A stretch of DNA of 64,000 nucleotides from Luteipulveratus halotolerans (GTDB lineage: Bacteria; Actinomycetota; Actinomycetes; Actinomycetales; Dermatophilaceae), in assembly GCF_001247745.1 (NCBI RefSeq), contig NZ_LAIR01000002.1, positions 3,472,001 through 3,536,000 of the forward strand, written 5' to 3'. Positions 28,077-37,230 of this stretch are shown piece by piece. Within the stretch, counting starts at the first letter, position 1; every line of letters starts with the position of its first letter. The translations under genes were made by a program, and so were the position numbers. The notes beneath the pieces are model-generated. The model made no database searches, was not told the origin of the DNA, and was given only the letters and a program-made list of their open reading frames with translations.

Positions 28077-28762
28077 CGACACCCGAGCCCGTGACCCGTG
28101 TGCTGCTCGTCGACGACGACCCGCTCGTCTGCCAGGGGTTGGAGATGATCCTCGCCAGCGCCGCCGACGTCGCCGTCGTGGGTGTCGTGCACGACGGTGA
28201 CCAGGTCATCGACGCCATCCACCGGCATGCGCCCGACGTGGTGCTGCTCGACGTACGGATGACCCGCCAGGACGGCATCACCACGGCCGCCGCTGTGAGC
28301 CGGCTGCCGTCCGCCCCGCGGGTGCTGATGCTGACGACGTTCGACCACGACGACGTGATGCTGCGCTCGGTGCACGCTGGTGCGGCCGGGTTCCTGCTCA
28401 AGACGTCGTCGCCGGTCGAGATCATCGAGGCCGTCCGGTCCGTCGCCACCGGGGCCGGCGCTCTGTCGCCCAAGAGCACCGAACAGCTGCTCACCCACGT
28501 CCGCACCGACGTCGACCCACGCCGCGAGCAGGCCCGCACCGCCCTGCAGACCCTCAGCCCGCGCGAGATGCAGGTCGCCCGCGCACTCCGGCGCGGCCTG
28601 TCCAACGCCGACATCGCCCGCGAGCTCTACGTCAGCGAGGCCACCGTCAAGACGCAGCTCTCCAGCGCTCTGGTCAAGGTCGCACCCACGCTCGGCGCGC
28701 TGGGGCTGCAGGGGCGCGTGGGGCTGGCGGTGCTCGTCACCCACGCGGGCGGGGAGAGCTGA
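28073..28762 (+). CDS. NarL/LuxR-type response regulator
   Basis: 229 aa. Receiver domain with acidic pocket VDDDP, phospho-acceptor Asp60 (VVLLDVRM) and the Lys of FLLKTSS. The C-terminal LuxR-type helix-turn-helix is LSPREMQVARALRRGLSNADIARELYVSEATVKTQLSS. Its ATG overlaps the kinase stop by 4 bp (ATGA), so the pair is co-translated. It binds DNA when phosphorylated; targets are not identifiable here. Confidence 0.95.
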   Translation: MTTPEPVTRVLLVDDDPLVCQGLEMILASAADVAVVGVVHDGDQVIDAIHRHAPDVVLLDVRMTRQDGITTAAAVSRLPSAPRVLMLTTFDHDDVMLRSVHAGAAGFLLKTSSPVEIIEAVRSVATGAGALSPKSTEQLLTHVRTDVDPRREQARTALQTLSPREMQVARALRRGLSNADIARELYVSEATVKTQLSSALVKVAPTLGALGLQGRVGLAVLVTHAGGES

Positions 28763-28837
28763 GCACCGGCGTACGGAATCATCGGCGCTCACAGACGTTG
28801 CACCAGGTGAACCACACCCGATCTGCAGGAGCCGACC

Positions 28838-29212
28838 ATGGCCACCCAGACCCTGACCGCTGACAACTTCCAGAAGACCATCGAGGACGGCGGCATCGTG
28901 CTCGTCGACTTCTGGGCCGACTGGTGCGGGCCGTGCAAGCAGTTCGGCCCGGTGTACGAGCAGGCCTCCGCCAACAACACCGACATCGTGTTCGGCAAGG
29001 TCGACACCGACGACCAGCAGGAGCTCGCCGGCGCCCTCAACATCAGCTCGATCCCGACGATCATGGCGTTCCGCGACGGCGTGCTGCTGCACGGCCAGGC
29101 CGGTGCTCTGCCGGGCCCGATGCTCGACGACCTGATCCAGCAGGTGCGCGAGGTCGACATGGACGACGTCCGCCGCAAGATCGCCGAGCAGGAGTCCGGC
29201 GACAACGGCTGA
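28838..29212 (+). CDS. trxA: Thioredoxin
   Basis: 124 aa. Canonical active site WCGPC with Cys30 and Cys33, cis-proline in SSIPTIMAF, and a 12-residue acidic C-terminal extension. A general cytoplasmic disulfide reductase, normally kept reduced by thioredoxin reductase, which is not in this window. CAGGAG ribosome site upstream and a strong hairpin terminator 20 bp downstream, so it is monocistronic. Confidence 0.93.
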   Translation: MATQTLTADNFQKTIEDGGIVLVDFWADWCGPCKQFGPVYEQASANNTDIVFGKVDTDDQQELAGALNISSIPTIMAFRDGVLLHGQAGALPGPMLDDLIQQVREVDMDDVRRKIAEQESGDNG

Positions 29213-29231
29213 CGACCCGCCTCCTCGTACG

Positions 29232-29268
29232 CCGAAGGGCCCTGGCAGCACGCGCCAGGGCCCTTCGG
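29232..29268 (+). terminator. Thioredoxin gene terminator
   Basis: Perfect 15-bp arms (CCGAAGGGCCCTGGC and complement) around a 7-nt loop, 19 bp after the stop codon. The remaining gap to 29514 holds the conservon leader; I see no other gene and no convincing promoter there. Confidence 0.8.
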
Positions 29269-29514
29269 CACGTGGGTGCTGTAGCAAGCACTTCGTCCAA
29301 ATCGGCACAAGTCTTCGCGCAGTACGAGACCATGGGCGGTGGCTCGCAACGGGGCGAAACGCCGACGACAGTGCTTGACGGATGACTTGACGCGCGTTTG
29401 GTCATTCGCAGAGCGACCGCTTACCTTGTGTGGCGAGATTCACCCGGACCGGTGACCGTCTCACGTCGGCGCAGCCAACCAGCAACCCGGCTGAGGCCTG
29501 AAGGGAATGACAGC

Positions 29515-32500
29515 GTGAGCGAACGGCAATCTCGTGCCCAGCGAGAAGAACCGGAGTCCTCGGCTGCCCGGTTCTCCTTCGCGGAGTGGTCCCTGCGACG
29601 CAAGCTCGCCGCCCTGCTCGCCATCCCCGTGCTCCTGGCAGCACTGTTCGCGGGCCTGCGGATCAACGACTCGCTCGACAACTACCGCAGCTATTCCAAG
29701 GCCGTCGAGCAGGCCAAGGTCCTGCAGCCCTCGCTCGACTTCATGGTCGCGAGCGAAAACCTCGCCGAGGCGGTCGCGAGCCCGACCGACAACGCCAAGC
29801 TGCGCCCGGCCCAGCAGGCCTACGACACCACGTCCAAGGCGCTCGCCGATTCGCTCGACGACCACGACCTGACGACCGAGCAGATCTCCGGTCTCAACCG
29901 GGCGATCGCGGCCGGCAACGCCCTGCGCAACTCCACCGCCGCGCTGCCCGCCGAGTCGGTCTCCGACCGCATCAGCACCATCGCCGACGGTGTCTCCGGT
30001 CTGTCCACCAGCATCAGCCGCGGTCAGCCCGACGCCGCCCTCGACAGCATCCCGGCCGTGGTGTCCGGCCGCCAGGCACTGGCCGACCAGCGCGTGCTGG
30101 TCGCCTCGCGCGGCGGCGGCAACCTCACGGCGAGTGCCCGCGCCACCCTGTCCGGCGCGGTCGGCCGTGAGGCCGGCGCGATCCGCGACCTGAGCAACGC
30201 GTTCGGCACCACCAACGAGCAGATCGTCCGCCTCAACGACAACGCCAGCTCGCGCCTCACCGCATCGGCCAGCCCCACCGGTGACACGACGCTGATCGGC
30301 ACCGACACCTCGCTCAACAGCTACGTCACGCTGTCGGACGACCTCATCCACCGGGCCGCGACCAACCTCGGCGACGGCGCGTCCAACGCCCGCGGCGACG
30401 CGATCCGCGACTCCCTCGTCACGCTCGCTGCCCTGCTCGCCGCTCTCGTCCTCGCGCTCGTGGTCGCCCGTATGCTGCTCGAGCCCATCCGCCGGGTGCG
30501 CAGCGGCGCCCTCGAGGTCGCCCACCAGCGCCTGCCCGAGGCCATCGAGCGCATCCACCAGGGCCAGGAGATCTCCCAGGACATCCGGCCGATCCCCGTG
30601 CGCACGCACGAGGAGATGGGCCAGATGGCGCGCGCCGTCGACGACATGCACCGCCAGGCACTGCGCCTGGCGACCGAGCAGGCCCGACTGCGTACTCAGG
30701 TCGGCAGCATGTTCGAGACGCTGTCGCGCCGCAGCACCTCACTGGTCAACCAGCAGCTCGGCCTCATCGAGTCGCTCGAGCGCGACGAGGACGACCCGCA
30801 GCGCCTCGAGAGTCTCTTCAAGCTCGACCACCTCGCGACCCGTATGCGCCGCAACGGTGACAGCCTCCTGGTGCTCTCCGGCGCCTCCTCCCGCAGCGGC
30901 ACCGCCCAGGACCTGCCCATCACCGACGTGCTGCGCGGTGCACTGTCCGAGGTGCAGGACTACCAGCGGGTCGAGCTCGAGTCGATCCCCGAGCACCTCG
31001 TCCGCGCCGCCGCCGGGTCGGACATGATCCACCTGTTCGCCGAGCTCATCGACAACGCGCTCGCCTACTCGCCGTCGACCACCCAGGTGGTGCTGCGCGG
31101 TGCCCGGGCCGGTGAGGGCGGCGTCCTGGTCGAGGTCGAGGACTCCGGTCTCGGCATGGACGCCGACACCATGGCCGACATCAACCTCTCGCTCGAGGCC
31201 GGTGCCGAGGTCACGCCCGACACCGCCCGCCACATGGGCCTGTTCGTGGTCAGCCGGCTCGCCGAGAGCCACGACGTCACCGTCGACCTGCGCAAGAGCA
31301 AGACCGGCGGCGTGGTCGCCTCGGTCGCCCTCCCGAGCGGCATCCTGGTCCAGCGCGAACGCCGCGAGGTGACCGGTCCCATCGAGCTGCGCGAGCAGGC
31401 CGACCGTTCGCAGGGCGGCTCGCACTCGCTGTCCAGCGTGCCCGACCCGGCCGAGTCGTCCTCGTACGACGACGCGCCCACCACCACGATGACCCTCGCC
31501 TCGTCCAACGGCACGCGCACCGGCGCCACCAGCGCCTCCGCGGCGTCGGGTTCGTTCGGTGTGACCGCGCCGCCGGCCGCCGACGACCGCGAGCCGGTCG
31601 ACCGCGACCCCACCCTGACCGCGCTGCCGTCCGGTCTGCCCAAGCGACGCCCCGGCGCCACCGGAGCGGGCCAGATGGGTTCGCTCGACATGCTGCGGCC
31701 CGTGCCCGGCCCGCACCTCGACGGGCCGTCCCGCGACACCGGCCGCAGCACGTCGTACGACGACGACGACACCAGCTCGTTCCTGCCGCGCAACCCCGAC
31801 TCGGCTGCCAGCACGTCGACCGACTCGTCCAACGGGTTCGAGACGACGTCGTTCGACAGCACCGCGTTCGACAGCGACCTCGACTCCCGCAGCAGCACGT
31901 CGTACGACGACCTGCTGTCCACCGCCGGCGGCGCCTCGTCGTTCAGTGACCTGCTCCACCCGAACGGCTCGGGCGACGACGCCACCTCCGAGTGGAAGCC
32001 GACCTGGACGCCCTCGGAGGACACCTTCTCGGGCACCGACGTCTGGACGCCGCTGTCCGACGAGCCGCTGCTCCCCGAGGCCGACTCCTCCGCCGAGCGG
32101 GTCGCGCCGACCAACGCCTCGGCGTTCTTCTCCGCACGCTCGGAGGTCCGCGGGGGCCTGACCGACGACCCGTACGACTTCACGTCGCCGGCCCCGACCG
32201 CCGACCCGTTCGGCCTCGGCAGCACGAGTGAGACGACCACGTCCGAGGTGGCCGCCCCGAGCGAACCCGCCGACCCGTTCGACATCGACACCTCGGCGGA
32301 GCCGGTCGACGAGGCGGACACCCCGATCTTCGGCAGCATGCAGTCGCAGTGGCTGAGCGACGAGACGTCCACCGACCTGCCCTGGGCCAGCTCGCAGGTC
32401 GAGGCCGGCTGGGAGGCCGCGGACCGAGCCACCAGTATCGGCACCGTGACCCACACCGAATCCGGCCTCCCGAAGCGTCGCCCGGGAGAGTTCCTCGTGC

Positions 32501-32670
32501 CCGGCGCCGTGACGCCGCCCAAGGACTCGTTCGGCGACCGTGACCCTGCCGAGATCCGCGACCGGCTGAGCCGCCATCTCTCCGGCGTACATCGCGGACG
32601 TACGGCGTTGCGTGATGGCACTCTTGGCGACGACCCATCCGGTTCCCCTGAGGAGACAGGCCGAGCATGA
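29515..32670 (+). CDS. cvnA: Conservon sensor kinase-like protein (CvnA type)
   Basis: 1051 aa membrane protein. Transmembrane helices at about 31-50 and 300-322 bracket an extracellular nitrate/chemosensor-like helical domain. Inside follow a HAMP-like linker, a histidine-kinase-type helix (ETLSRRSTSLVNQQL) and an ATPase domain with N-box FAELIDNALAYSPS and EDSGLGMD. The last 430 residues are a Ser/Thr/Asp-rich disordered tail carrying the motif GLPKRRPG twice (near 707 and 983). In conservons this protein is thought to sense a signal and control the GTPase. GTG start inferred from conserved context; overlaps the next gene by 4 bp. Confidence 0.9.
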   Translation: MSERQSRAQREEPESSAARFSFAEWSLRRKLAALLAIPVLLAALFAGLRINDSLDNYRSYSKAVEQAKVLQPSLDFMVASENLAEAVASPTDNAKLRPAQQAYDTTSKALADSLDDHDLTTEQISGLNRAIAAGNALRNSTAALPAESVSDRISTIADGVSGLSTSISRGQPDAALDSIPAVVSGRQALADQRVLVASRGGGNLTASARATLSGAVGREAGAIRDLSNAFGTTNEQIVRLNDNASSRLTASASPTGDTTLIGTDTSLNSYVTLSDDLIHRAATNLGDGASNARGDAIRDSLVTLAALLAALVLALVVARMLLEPIRRVRSGALEVAHQRLPEAIERIHQGQEISQDIRPIPVRTHEEMGQMARAVDDMHRQALRLATEQARLRTQVGSMFETLSRRSTSLVNQQLGLIESLERDEDDPQRLESLFKLDHLATRMRRNGDSLLVLSGASSRSGTAQDLPITDVLRGALSEVQDYQRVELESIPEHLVRAAAGSDMIHLFAELIDNALAYSPSTTQVVLRGARAGEGGVLVEVEDSGLGMDADTMADINLSLEAGAEVTPDTARHMGLFVVSRLAESHDVTVDLRKSKTGGVVASVALPSGILVQRERREVTGPIELREQADRSQGGSHSLSSVPDPAESSSYDDAPTTTMTLASSNGTRTGATSASAASGSFGVTAPPAADDREPVDRDPTLTALPSGLPKRRPGATGAGQMGSLDMLRPVPGPHLDGPSRDTGRSTSYDDDDTSSFLPRNPDSAASTSTDSSNGFETTSFDSTAFDSDLDSRSSTSYDDLLSTAGGASSFSDLLHPNGSGDDATSEWKPTWTPSEDTFSGTDVWTPLSDEPLLPEADSSAERVAPTNASAFFSARSEVRGGLTDDPYDFTSPAPTADPFGLGSTSETTTSEVAAPSEPADPFDIDTSAEPVDEADTPIFGSMQSQWLSDETSTDLPWASSQVEAGWEAADRATSIGTVTHTESGLPKRRPGEFLVPGAVTPPKDSFGDRDPAEIRDRLSRHLSGVHRGRTALRDGTLGDDPSGSPEETGRA

Positions 32671-33083
32671 CCAACTACACCGGTGCCACCGACCAGCGCA
32701 ATCTCGACTGGTTGGTGACCAAGTTCGTCGATGACGTCCCGGGGGCCGCCCACGCGGTGCTCGTGTCGGCCGACGGCCTCCTCATGGCCGGGAGCGCTCG
32801 GCTGCCCGCCGACCGTGCCGAGCAGATGGCCGCGGTGTCGTCCGGGCTCGCGAGCCTGGCCACCGGCGCGGCGCGCCTGTTCGAGGGCGGCACGGTCTTG
32901 CAGTCGATCGTCGAGATGCAGCGCGGTTACCTGCTGCTGATGAGCGTCGGCGACGGCTCCCACCTCGCGGTCCTCACCGTCGAGTCCGCTGACATCGGTC
33001 AGGTCGGCTACGAGATGGCCGTGCTCGTCGAGCGCGTCGGCCGCATGGTCCAGGCTGAGGCCCGAGGGCCTCAGGCACTGTGA
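32667..33083 (+). CDS. cvnB: Roadblock/LC7 domain protein of conservon (CvnB type)
   Basis: 138 aa roadblock/LC7 fold: NLDWLVTKFVDDVPGAAHAVLVSADGLLMA at the start and a C-terminal helix (YEMAVLVERVG). Roadblock proteins regulate small Ras-like GTPases, often as GAPs or scaffolds. Its ATG is coupled to the stop of the kinase-like gene (ATGA). Second gene of the four-gene set. Confidence 0.93.
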   Translation: MTNYTGATDQRNLDWLVTKFVDDVPGAAHAVLVSADGLLMAGSARLPADRAEQMAAVSSGLASLATGAARLFEGGTVLQSIVEMQRGYLLLMSVGDGSHLAVLTVESADIGQVGYEMAVLVERVGRMVQAEARGPQAL

Positions 33084-33094
33084 CGGAGTGACTC

Positions 33095-33490
33095 ATGGCG
33101 ACCCGTGATGACGGCCCAGGCAGGGCAGGACGCGACGAGGAGGCCCCGCGCGCGGGCATCGTCCGTCCCTATGCGCTGACCTCGGGGCGCACGCGCGCCA
33201 AGGTCGACCTCCCCGTCGAGGCGACCCTTCAGCTCGACCCCTCGGTCTGGGACCAGACCTGGTCCGAGGACGACCTCACCGCACGCATCGTGGCGGTCTG
33301 TGAGGCCACCCCGTCGGTGGCGGAGGTCTCGGCCAAGGTCGGCGCACCCCTGGGTGTGGTCCGCGTCCTGATCGGCGACCTCATCGAGTCCGGCTACCTC
33401 AAGGTCCAAGCCACCCTCACCGACCACTCCTCCACCGGGGAGCGACACGACCTCATCGAAAGGACCCTCCGTGGACTACGGGCGATCTAG
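33095..33490 (+). CDS. cvnC: DUF742 protein of conservon (CvnC type)
   Basis: 131 aa. Contains the DUF742 hallmarks IVRPYALTSGRT and a C-terminal winged-helix-like part (SVAEVSAKVGAPLGVVRVLIGDLIESGYLKV). Role not established; it may link the GTPase to its partners or to DNA. Starts 12 bp after the roadblock gene and overlaps the GTPase gene by 20 bp. Confidence 0.92.
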   Translation: MATRDDGPGRAGRDEEAPRAGIVRPYALTSGRTRAKVDLPVEATLQLDPSVWDQTWSEDDLTARIVAVCEATPSVAEVSAKVGAPLGVVRVLIGDLIESGYLKVQATLTDHSSTGERHDLIERTLRGLRAI

Positions 33491-34061
33491 CCAGACCCCC
33501 GCCTCCGCCTCGACCAAGATCGTCGTGGCAGGCGGCTTCGGCGTCGGCAAGACCACACTGGTCGGCTCGGTCTCCGAGATCGTCCCGCTGCGCACCGAGG
33601 CCCTGGTCACCGACGCCTCCGAGGGCGTCGACAACCTGGCCTCCACGCCGATGAAGTCCACCACCACCGTCGCCATGGACTTCGGCCGCATCACGCTGGC
33701 CGACGACCTGGTCCTCTACCTGTTCGGCACGCCCGGCCAGCGGCGCTTCTGGTTCATGTGGGACGACCTCGTGCGCGGTGCGATCGGCGCGATCATCATC
33801 GTCGACACCGCTCGTCTCGATGAGGCGTTCTCGGCCATCGACTACTTCGAGGCCAAGGGGCTGCCGTTCATCGTCGCGGTCAACGAGTTCGACAACACCG
33901 CGCGCTACCCGATGGACCAGATCGCCGAGGCGCTGTCGCTGCCGGCGTACGTCCCGATCATGCCCATCGACGCCCGCGAACGAGAGTCCGCCAAGCAGGC
34001 CCTCATCCGCGTCACCGAGTTCGCACTGCAGCAGCTGTCGGGCTCGCCCGCCGGCGCCTGA
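33471..34061 (+). CDS. cvnD: Small Ras-like GTPase of conservon (CvnD type)
   Basis: 196 aa. P-loop AGGFGVGKTTLVGS, switch II equivalent FGTPGQRRFWFMW (the usual DxxG is replaced by GTPG) and the guanine-recognition motif VNEFD in place of NKxD, as in actinobacterial conservon GTPases. It would cycle between GTP and GDP under control of the roadblock protein and relay the kinase-like signal. Start GTG 33471, inside the end of the DUF742 gene. Last gene of the operon; a repeat element begins 30 bp later. Confidence 0.93.
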   Translation: MDYGRSSQTPASASTKIVVAGGFGVGKTTLVGSVSEIVPLRTEALVTDASEGVDNLASTPMKSTTTVAMDFGRITLADDLVLYLFGTPGQRRFWFMWDDLVRGAIGAIIIVDTARLDEAFSAIDYFEAKGLPFIVAVNEFDNTARYPMDQIAEALSLPAYVPIMPIDARERESAKQALIRVTEFALQQLSGSPAGA

Positions 34062-34090
34062 CGCCGGTCCTCGCTCGGCCTCGGACACAC

Positions 34091-34122
34091 AACGCCCACT
34101 TCCCGGGCGAAATGTGACTTCA
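34091..34122. repeat. Left arm of an interrupted palindromic element
   Basis: AACGCCCACTTCCCGGGCGA... matches, over its last 26 bases, the left arm of the intact element at 7818-7843 with one mismatch. Its partner arm is 5 kb away at 39159-39190. The loop between them contains the IS30-bounded element. Confidence 0.85.
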
Positions 34123-34128
34123 GGAGTG

Positions 34129-34154
34129 GGCGGTCTCAAGCGGTTTACGCAACG
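34129..34154. repeat. IS30 terminal inverted repeat, left
   Basis: Begins GGCGGTCTCAAGCGGTTTAC and continues to ...GCAACG. Pairs with 39116-39141. Confidence 0.8.
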
Positions 34155-34847
34155 TTTTGCTGGTTGAGGAGCTTGTTGAGCTTCTCGGCTGGGGTGGCCC
34201 AGCCGAGGGTCTTGCGGGGGCGGCCGTTGAGCTCTGCTGCGACGTTGTCCAGGATGCCGGGGCCGTGCAGGGACAGGTCGGTGCTCTTGGGGAAGTACTG
34301 GCGTAGCAGGCCGTTGGTGTTCTCGTTGCTGCCGCGTTGCCAGGGTGAGCGCGGGTCACAGAAGTAGACCGGGATGCCGGTGGCGAGGCTGAAGCTGGCG
34401 TGCCGGGCCATCTCGCTGCCCTGGTCCCAGGTCAGTGACCGGCGTAGGTGTTCGGGCAGGGTCATGATCTTGGCGGTCATGGCTTGCTCGACCTGCTCGG
34501 CGGTGTGCCCGTTGGGCAGGTGCAGCAGCATCACGAACCGGGTCGATCGCTCGACCAGGGTCCCGATCGCTGACTGGTTGCCGGCGCCGATGATCAGGTC
34601 GCCTTCCCAGTGGCCGGGCACGGCCCGGTCATCGGCCTCGGCAGGACGTTCGCTGATGTTGACCATCCCGACGATCTTCGGGTGCTTGCCGGCCCGAGCC
34701 GCGCCGCGCGGGATCCGCCGGGCCCGCCCGGACCGCAACGCGTCACCGACCTGCGCGCGCAGGCTGCCACGCCCTTGGACGTACAGCGCCTGGTAGATCG
34801 TCTCGTGCGACACCCGCATCTCCGGATCGTCAGGGAAGTCCGTGCGC
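34145..34847 (-). pseudogene. IS30 transposase, C-terminal part
   Basis: About 233 residues: TDFPDDPEMRVSHETIYQAL, then the catalytic core with GHWEGDLIIGAG (first Asp), LTWDQGSEMA (second Asp) and NENTNGLLRQYFP (Glu). All three DDE residues are present. The N-terminal 170 residues are encoded at 38578-39087, 3.7 kb away in the same orientation. Joining residue 170 (…EQIAHRL) to RTDFPDDPE gives an uninterrupted protein of about 403 aa, the usual size, so the gene was cut cleanly by an insertion. From internal ATG 34819 it could still make a 224-aa fragment without the DNA-binding part. Confidence 0.85.
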
Positions 34848-34853
34848 AGTCCG

Positions 34854-35189
34854 GTTATCTGCAGCGAGTCTCGACTTGGTCCACTTCTCCGCTGGTGAGA
34901 CCGTCGATCACATGTGACCTACTGACCTACGTGCGTGGCACACGCGCGGGAGCATGCCCGACCGGCTGCTGCGAAGGAGTTGTGGGGGTGCCCGCAACGA
35001 AGGCGACGCGGCGCCCTGTACGCATCGCCGTCCGCAGCGCCTCCTGGGCCCTGCCGGCCCACGCCGCACTGGCTGCTGGTGCCCGGCGCGGCGCAGCCAC
35101 CGGCACACCTCGAGGTCGTCCAGGCGGGCGGGCCTAGGTCCAGGACGCTCAGGTGCGGAACCGGGGCGGTCTCGGGTGACCCGGCAGGC
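34854..35189. other. Intergenic stretch inside the insertion, no gene recognised
   Basis: 336 bp next to the left insertion end. Short open frames exist on both strands but none has a family motif or ribosome site. May contain remnants of the inserting element. Confidence 0.5.
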
Positions 35190-35816
35190 TTAGACCACCC
35201 CCGCGCGCGCATGGGTGGCTGCGGTGTCGGGAGTGAAGCTGTGCAGGGGGTGGATACGGCCGTCGTCGAGGCCGTAGATCCAGGCGTGCACGGTGGGGCC
35301 GTCGTGGCGTTCCCAGGCGTCGCGGATGATCGGGGTATGGGTGAGGTGCTCAGCCTGGGTGATGGCGTTCAGCTCGCACAGCCGGCGCAGGGCCTGCTCC
35401 TCAGGCAGGGCGTCGACCTCGGCGCGGTGGCGGGCGTACACGTCCTGGATGTAGCGCAGCCAGTTGTCGATCAGGCCGATGCGGGTGCCGTTCTTAGCGG
35501 CGGCGACGCCGCCGCAGCCGTAGTGGCCGCAGACGATGATGTCGGAGACCTTCAAGACCTCGACGGCGTACTGGATGACCGAGTGGGAGTTGTGGTCGGC
35601 GTGCGGGACCACGTTCGCGATGTTCCGGTGGACGAACACCTCGCCGGGGTCTAGGCCGATGATCTGGTTGGCTGGGACGCGGGAGTCTGAGCACCCGATC
35701 CACAGGTAGTCCGGTGCCTGCTGTGTGGACAGGCGGGTGAAGAAGTCGGGGTCGGCGGCGGTCCTGGCCTTCGACCAGGCGGTGTTGTTCTCCAGCAGCA
35801 GGGCGATGTCAGACAC
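35190..35816 (-). CDS. can: Beta-class carbonic anhydrase
   Basis: 208 aa zinc enzyme interconverting CO2 and bicarbonate. With the GTG start at 35816 the zinc ligands fall at Cys42 (IGCSDSR), His98 and Cys101 (CGHYGCGG), with the Asp44/Arg46 dyad, exactly the numbering of the E. coli Can enzyme. That decides the start over ATG 35834, and TGGAG lies just upstream. Overlaps the stop of the DUF1275 gene by 8 bp, so the two are co-translated. It is cargo of the mobile insertion; codon use is similar to the host. Confidence 0.93.
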   Translation of the reverse strand: MSDIALLLENNTAWSKARTAADPDFFTRLSTQQAPDYLWIGCSDSRVPANQIIGLDPGEVFVHRNIANVVPHADHNSHSVIQYAVEVLKVSDIIVCGHYGCGGVAAAKNGTRIGLIDNWLRYIQDVYARHRAEVDALPEEQALRRLCELNAITQAEHLTHTPIIRDAWERHDGPTVHAWIYGLDDGRIHPLHSFTPDTAATHARAGVV

Positions 35817-36540
35817 GGTCGGACTCCAGTTCATGGTCGGATTTGTCGGTCTCGGGGTCGGCAGCGGCTCGGCGGTGGTGGTAGGTGAAGTAGGCGATGC
35901 CCAGCAGTGCGCACACGCCGGCGGGGTAATACAGGGCGTTGGTGCCGTCATCAATGGCGTTGACCGCTCCCAGGGCGCCGCCGATCACGAAGAACAGCAT
36001 GGTCAGCACCAGCACCGAGGCGAACCACACGTCGGTGCGCTTGTGGGTGCTGCGCCCGATCAGCGCGCCCAGGTCGGTCAGCGTGCCGGTGAAGTGGGTG
36101 GTGCGCAGCACCAGGCCCCGGTAGTTGGAGAACATGGCGTTCTGCAGCCCGCACGCGGACGCCGCAGCGATCATCGCGCCGGGTTCCAGGCCGGCACCGT
36201 CCAGCAGCGGCGCGGCGGCGAGCAACCCGGCCTCGATCAGCAGCGCGCCGCCGTAGCGGCGGCCGGTCTCGGTCTCGGTACCACCAATGATCGCGCCACC
36301 GAGCACCGCCCCGGCGAAGAACCCCAGCAGGATCAGCATCAGCTGCTCCAAGTCGGGCAGGTCGCCCTCGACCACCTCCATGCTGAAGTGGGTCAGCGAC
36401 CCCGACACGTGACTGACCGGGTACACCAGGTCCACGAGCAGGGTCGAGTTGATGAACCCCGCGATCGCGGCCAGCACGCACACATAGATCATCACGAAGC
36501 GGCGCAGGTCAGGGTCATCGGGAAAGGTCGGTCGAGCCAT
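35809..36540 (-). CDS. DUF1275 (YoaK-like) integral membrane protein
   Basis: 243 aa with about six hydrophobic helices. Family features include GFINSTLLVDLVYPVSHVSGSLTH near the N-terminus and the later repeat-like SNYRGLVLRTTHFTGTLTDLG. Function unproven. It is translationally coupled to the carbonic anhydrase, so a role in handling CO2/bicarbonate or another anion is an attractive guess only. ATG 36540. Confidence 0.88.
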   Translation of the reverse strand: MARPTFPDDPDLRRFVMIYVCVLAAIAGFINSTLLVDLVYPVSHVSGSLTHFSMEVVEGDLPDLEQLMLILLGFFAGAVLGGAIIGGTETETGRRYGGALLIEAGLLAAAPLLDGAGLEPGAMIAAASACGLQNAMFSNYRGLVLRTTHFTGTLTDLGALIGRSTHKRTDVWFASVLVLTMLFFVIGGALGAVNAIDDGTNALYYPAGVCALLGIAYFTYHHRRAAADPETDKSDHELESDRV

Positions 36541-36851
36541 GCGAACCCCTAACTGGATTGCCGTGAGTGCCTTCCCCCCGAAACGCGCTCACACCGTAAG
36601 CGACATGCCCGCCCGGCCGCTCGGCCCGAGGTGGGGACGGCGGCGTGGGTGCCTTGGCGACCGCTAAGGGCCACCGGCTAATGCAAAAGCGACATGACCA
36701 TTTGCAGGCCTTCCGTTGAAGCAATGCTGACCTCCATGGGACACGCGCTTGGTGCACACTTCTCTCAGCATTCAGAGCGTGCCGACACCTGCCAGAGAAT
36801 GTGACTCGAGACACGACGTCCCGCATCCCGAGACACAGGGTGGGCACGGCC
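36541..36851. other. Intergenic stretch upstream of the DUF1275 gene
   Basis: 311 bp between the DUF1275 start and the left end of the IS3 element. It must contain the promoter of the DUF1275-carbonic anhydrase pair, but I cannot point to convincing -35/-10 boxes. No gene or repeat recognised. Confidence 0.45.
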
Positions 36852-36922
36852 TGGGGACTGCTGCACGAACAGGTGACATCTGATCTGGCTTGCCCGTGAG
36901 GGTGGCCTGGAAGGATGTTGCT

Positions 36923-37230
36923 GTGCCCAAGCCCTACCCCCGAGAGTTTCGTGATGATGTCGTGCGCGTCGCCCGCGGCCGTGAGCCGGGTGTGACGCTG
37001 GAGCAGGTCGCCAAGGACTTCGGTGTCCACCCGATGACGTTGAACAAGTGGTTGCGCCAGGCCGCGATCGATGATGGCGACAAGCCCGGCACGACCACGG
37101 CTGAGTCTGCTGACCTGCGGGAGGCCAACGGCGGATACGGCTGCTTGAGCAGGAGAACGAGGTGCTGCGCCGGGCGGCGGCCTACCTGTCTCAGGCGCAT
37201 CTGCCGGGAAAAGGCTCTACCCGCTCGTGA
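36923..37230 (+). pseudogene. IS3 transposase orfA, frameshifted
   Basis: Starts GTG 36923 with GGAAGGA upstream: PKPYPREFRDDVVRVARGREPGVTLEQVAKDF is the helix-turn-helix protein of IS3 elements. Near 37127-37135 one base is missing, and the proper sequence resumes in the next frame as IRLLEQENEVLRRAAAYLSQ (leucine zipper). It ends at the usual place, overlapping orfB near an AAAAG slippery stretch that normally gives the OrfAB fusion. Confidence 0.8.

Noticed and set aside
29341..29514. Promoter for the conservon operon around TTGACG at about 29384
   Set aside because: No -10 box is found at 16-18 bp spacing, so I did not list it.
34919..35212. Minus-strand frame of about 97 codons left of the carbonic anhydrase gene
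   Set aside because: No ribosome site, no recognisable motif, and skewed composition; treated as intergenic.
36515..37030. Minus-strand frame between the DUF1275 gene and the IS3 element
   Set aside because: It overlaps the start of the DUF1275 gene and runs antisense through IS3 orfA; no motif.
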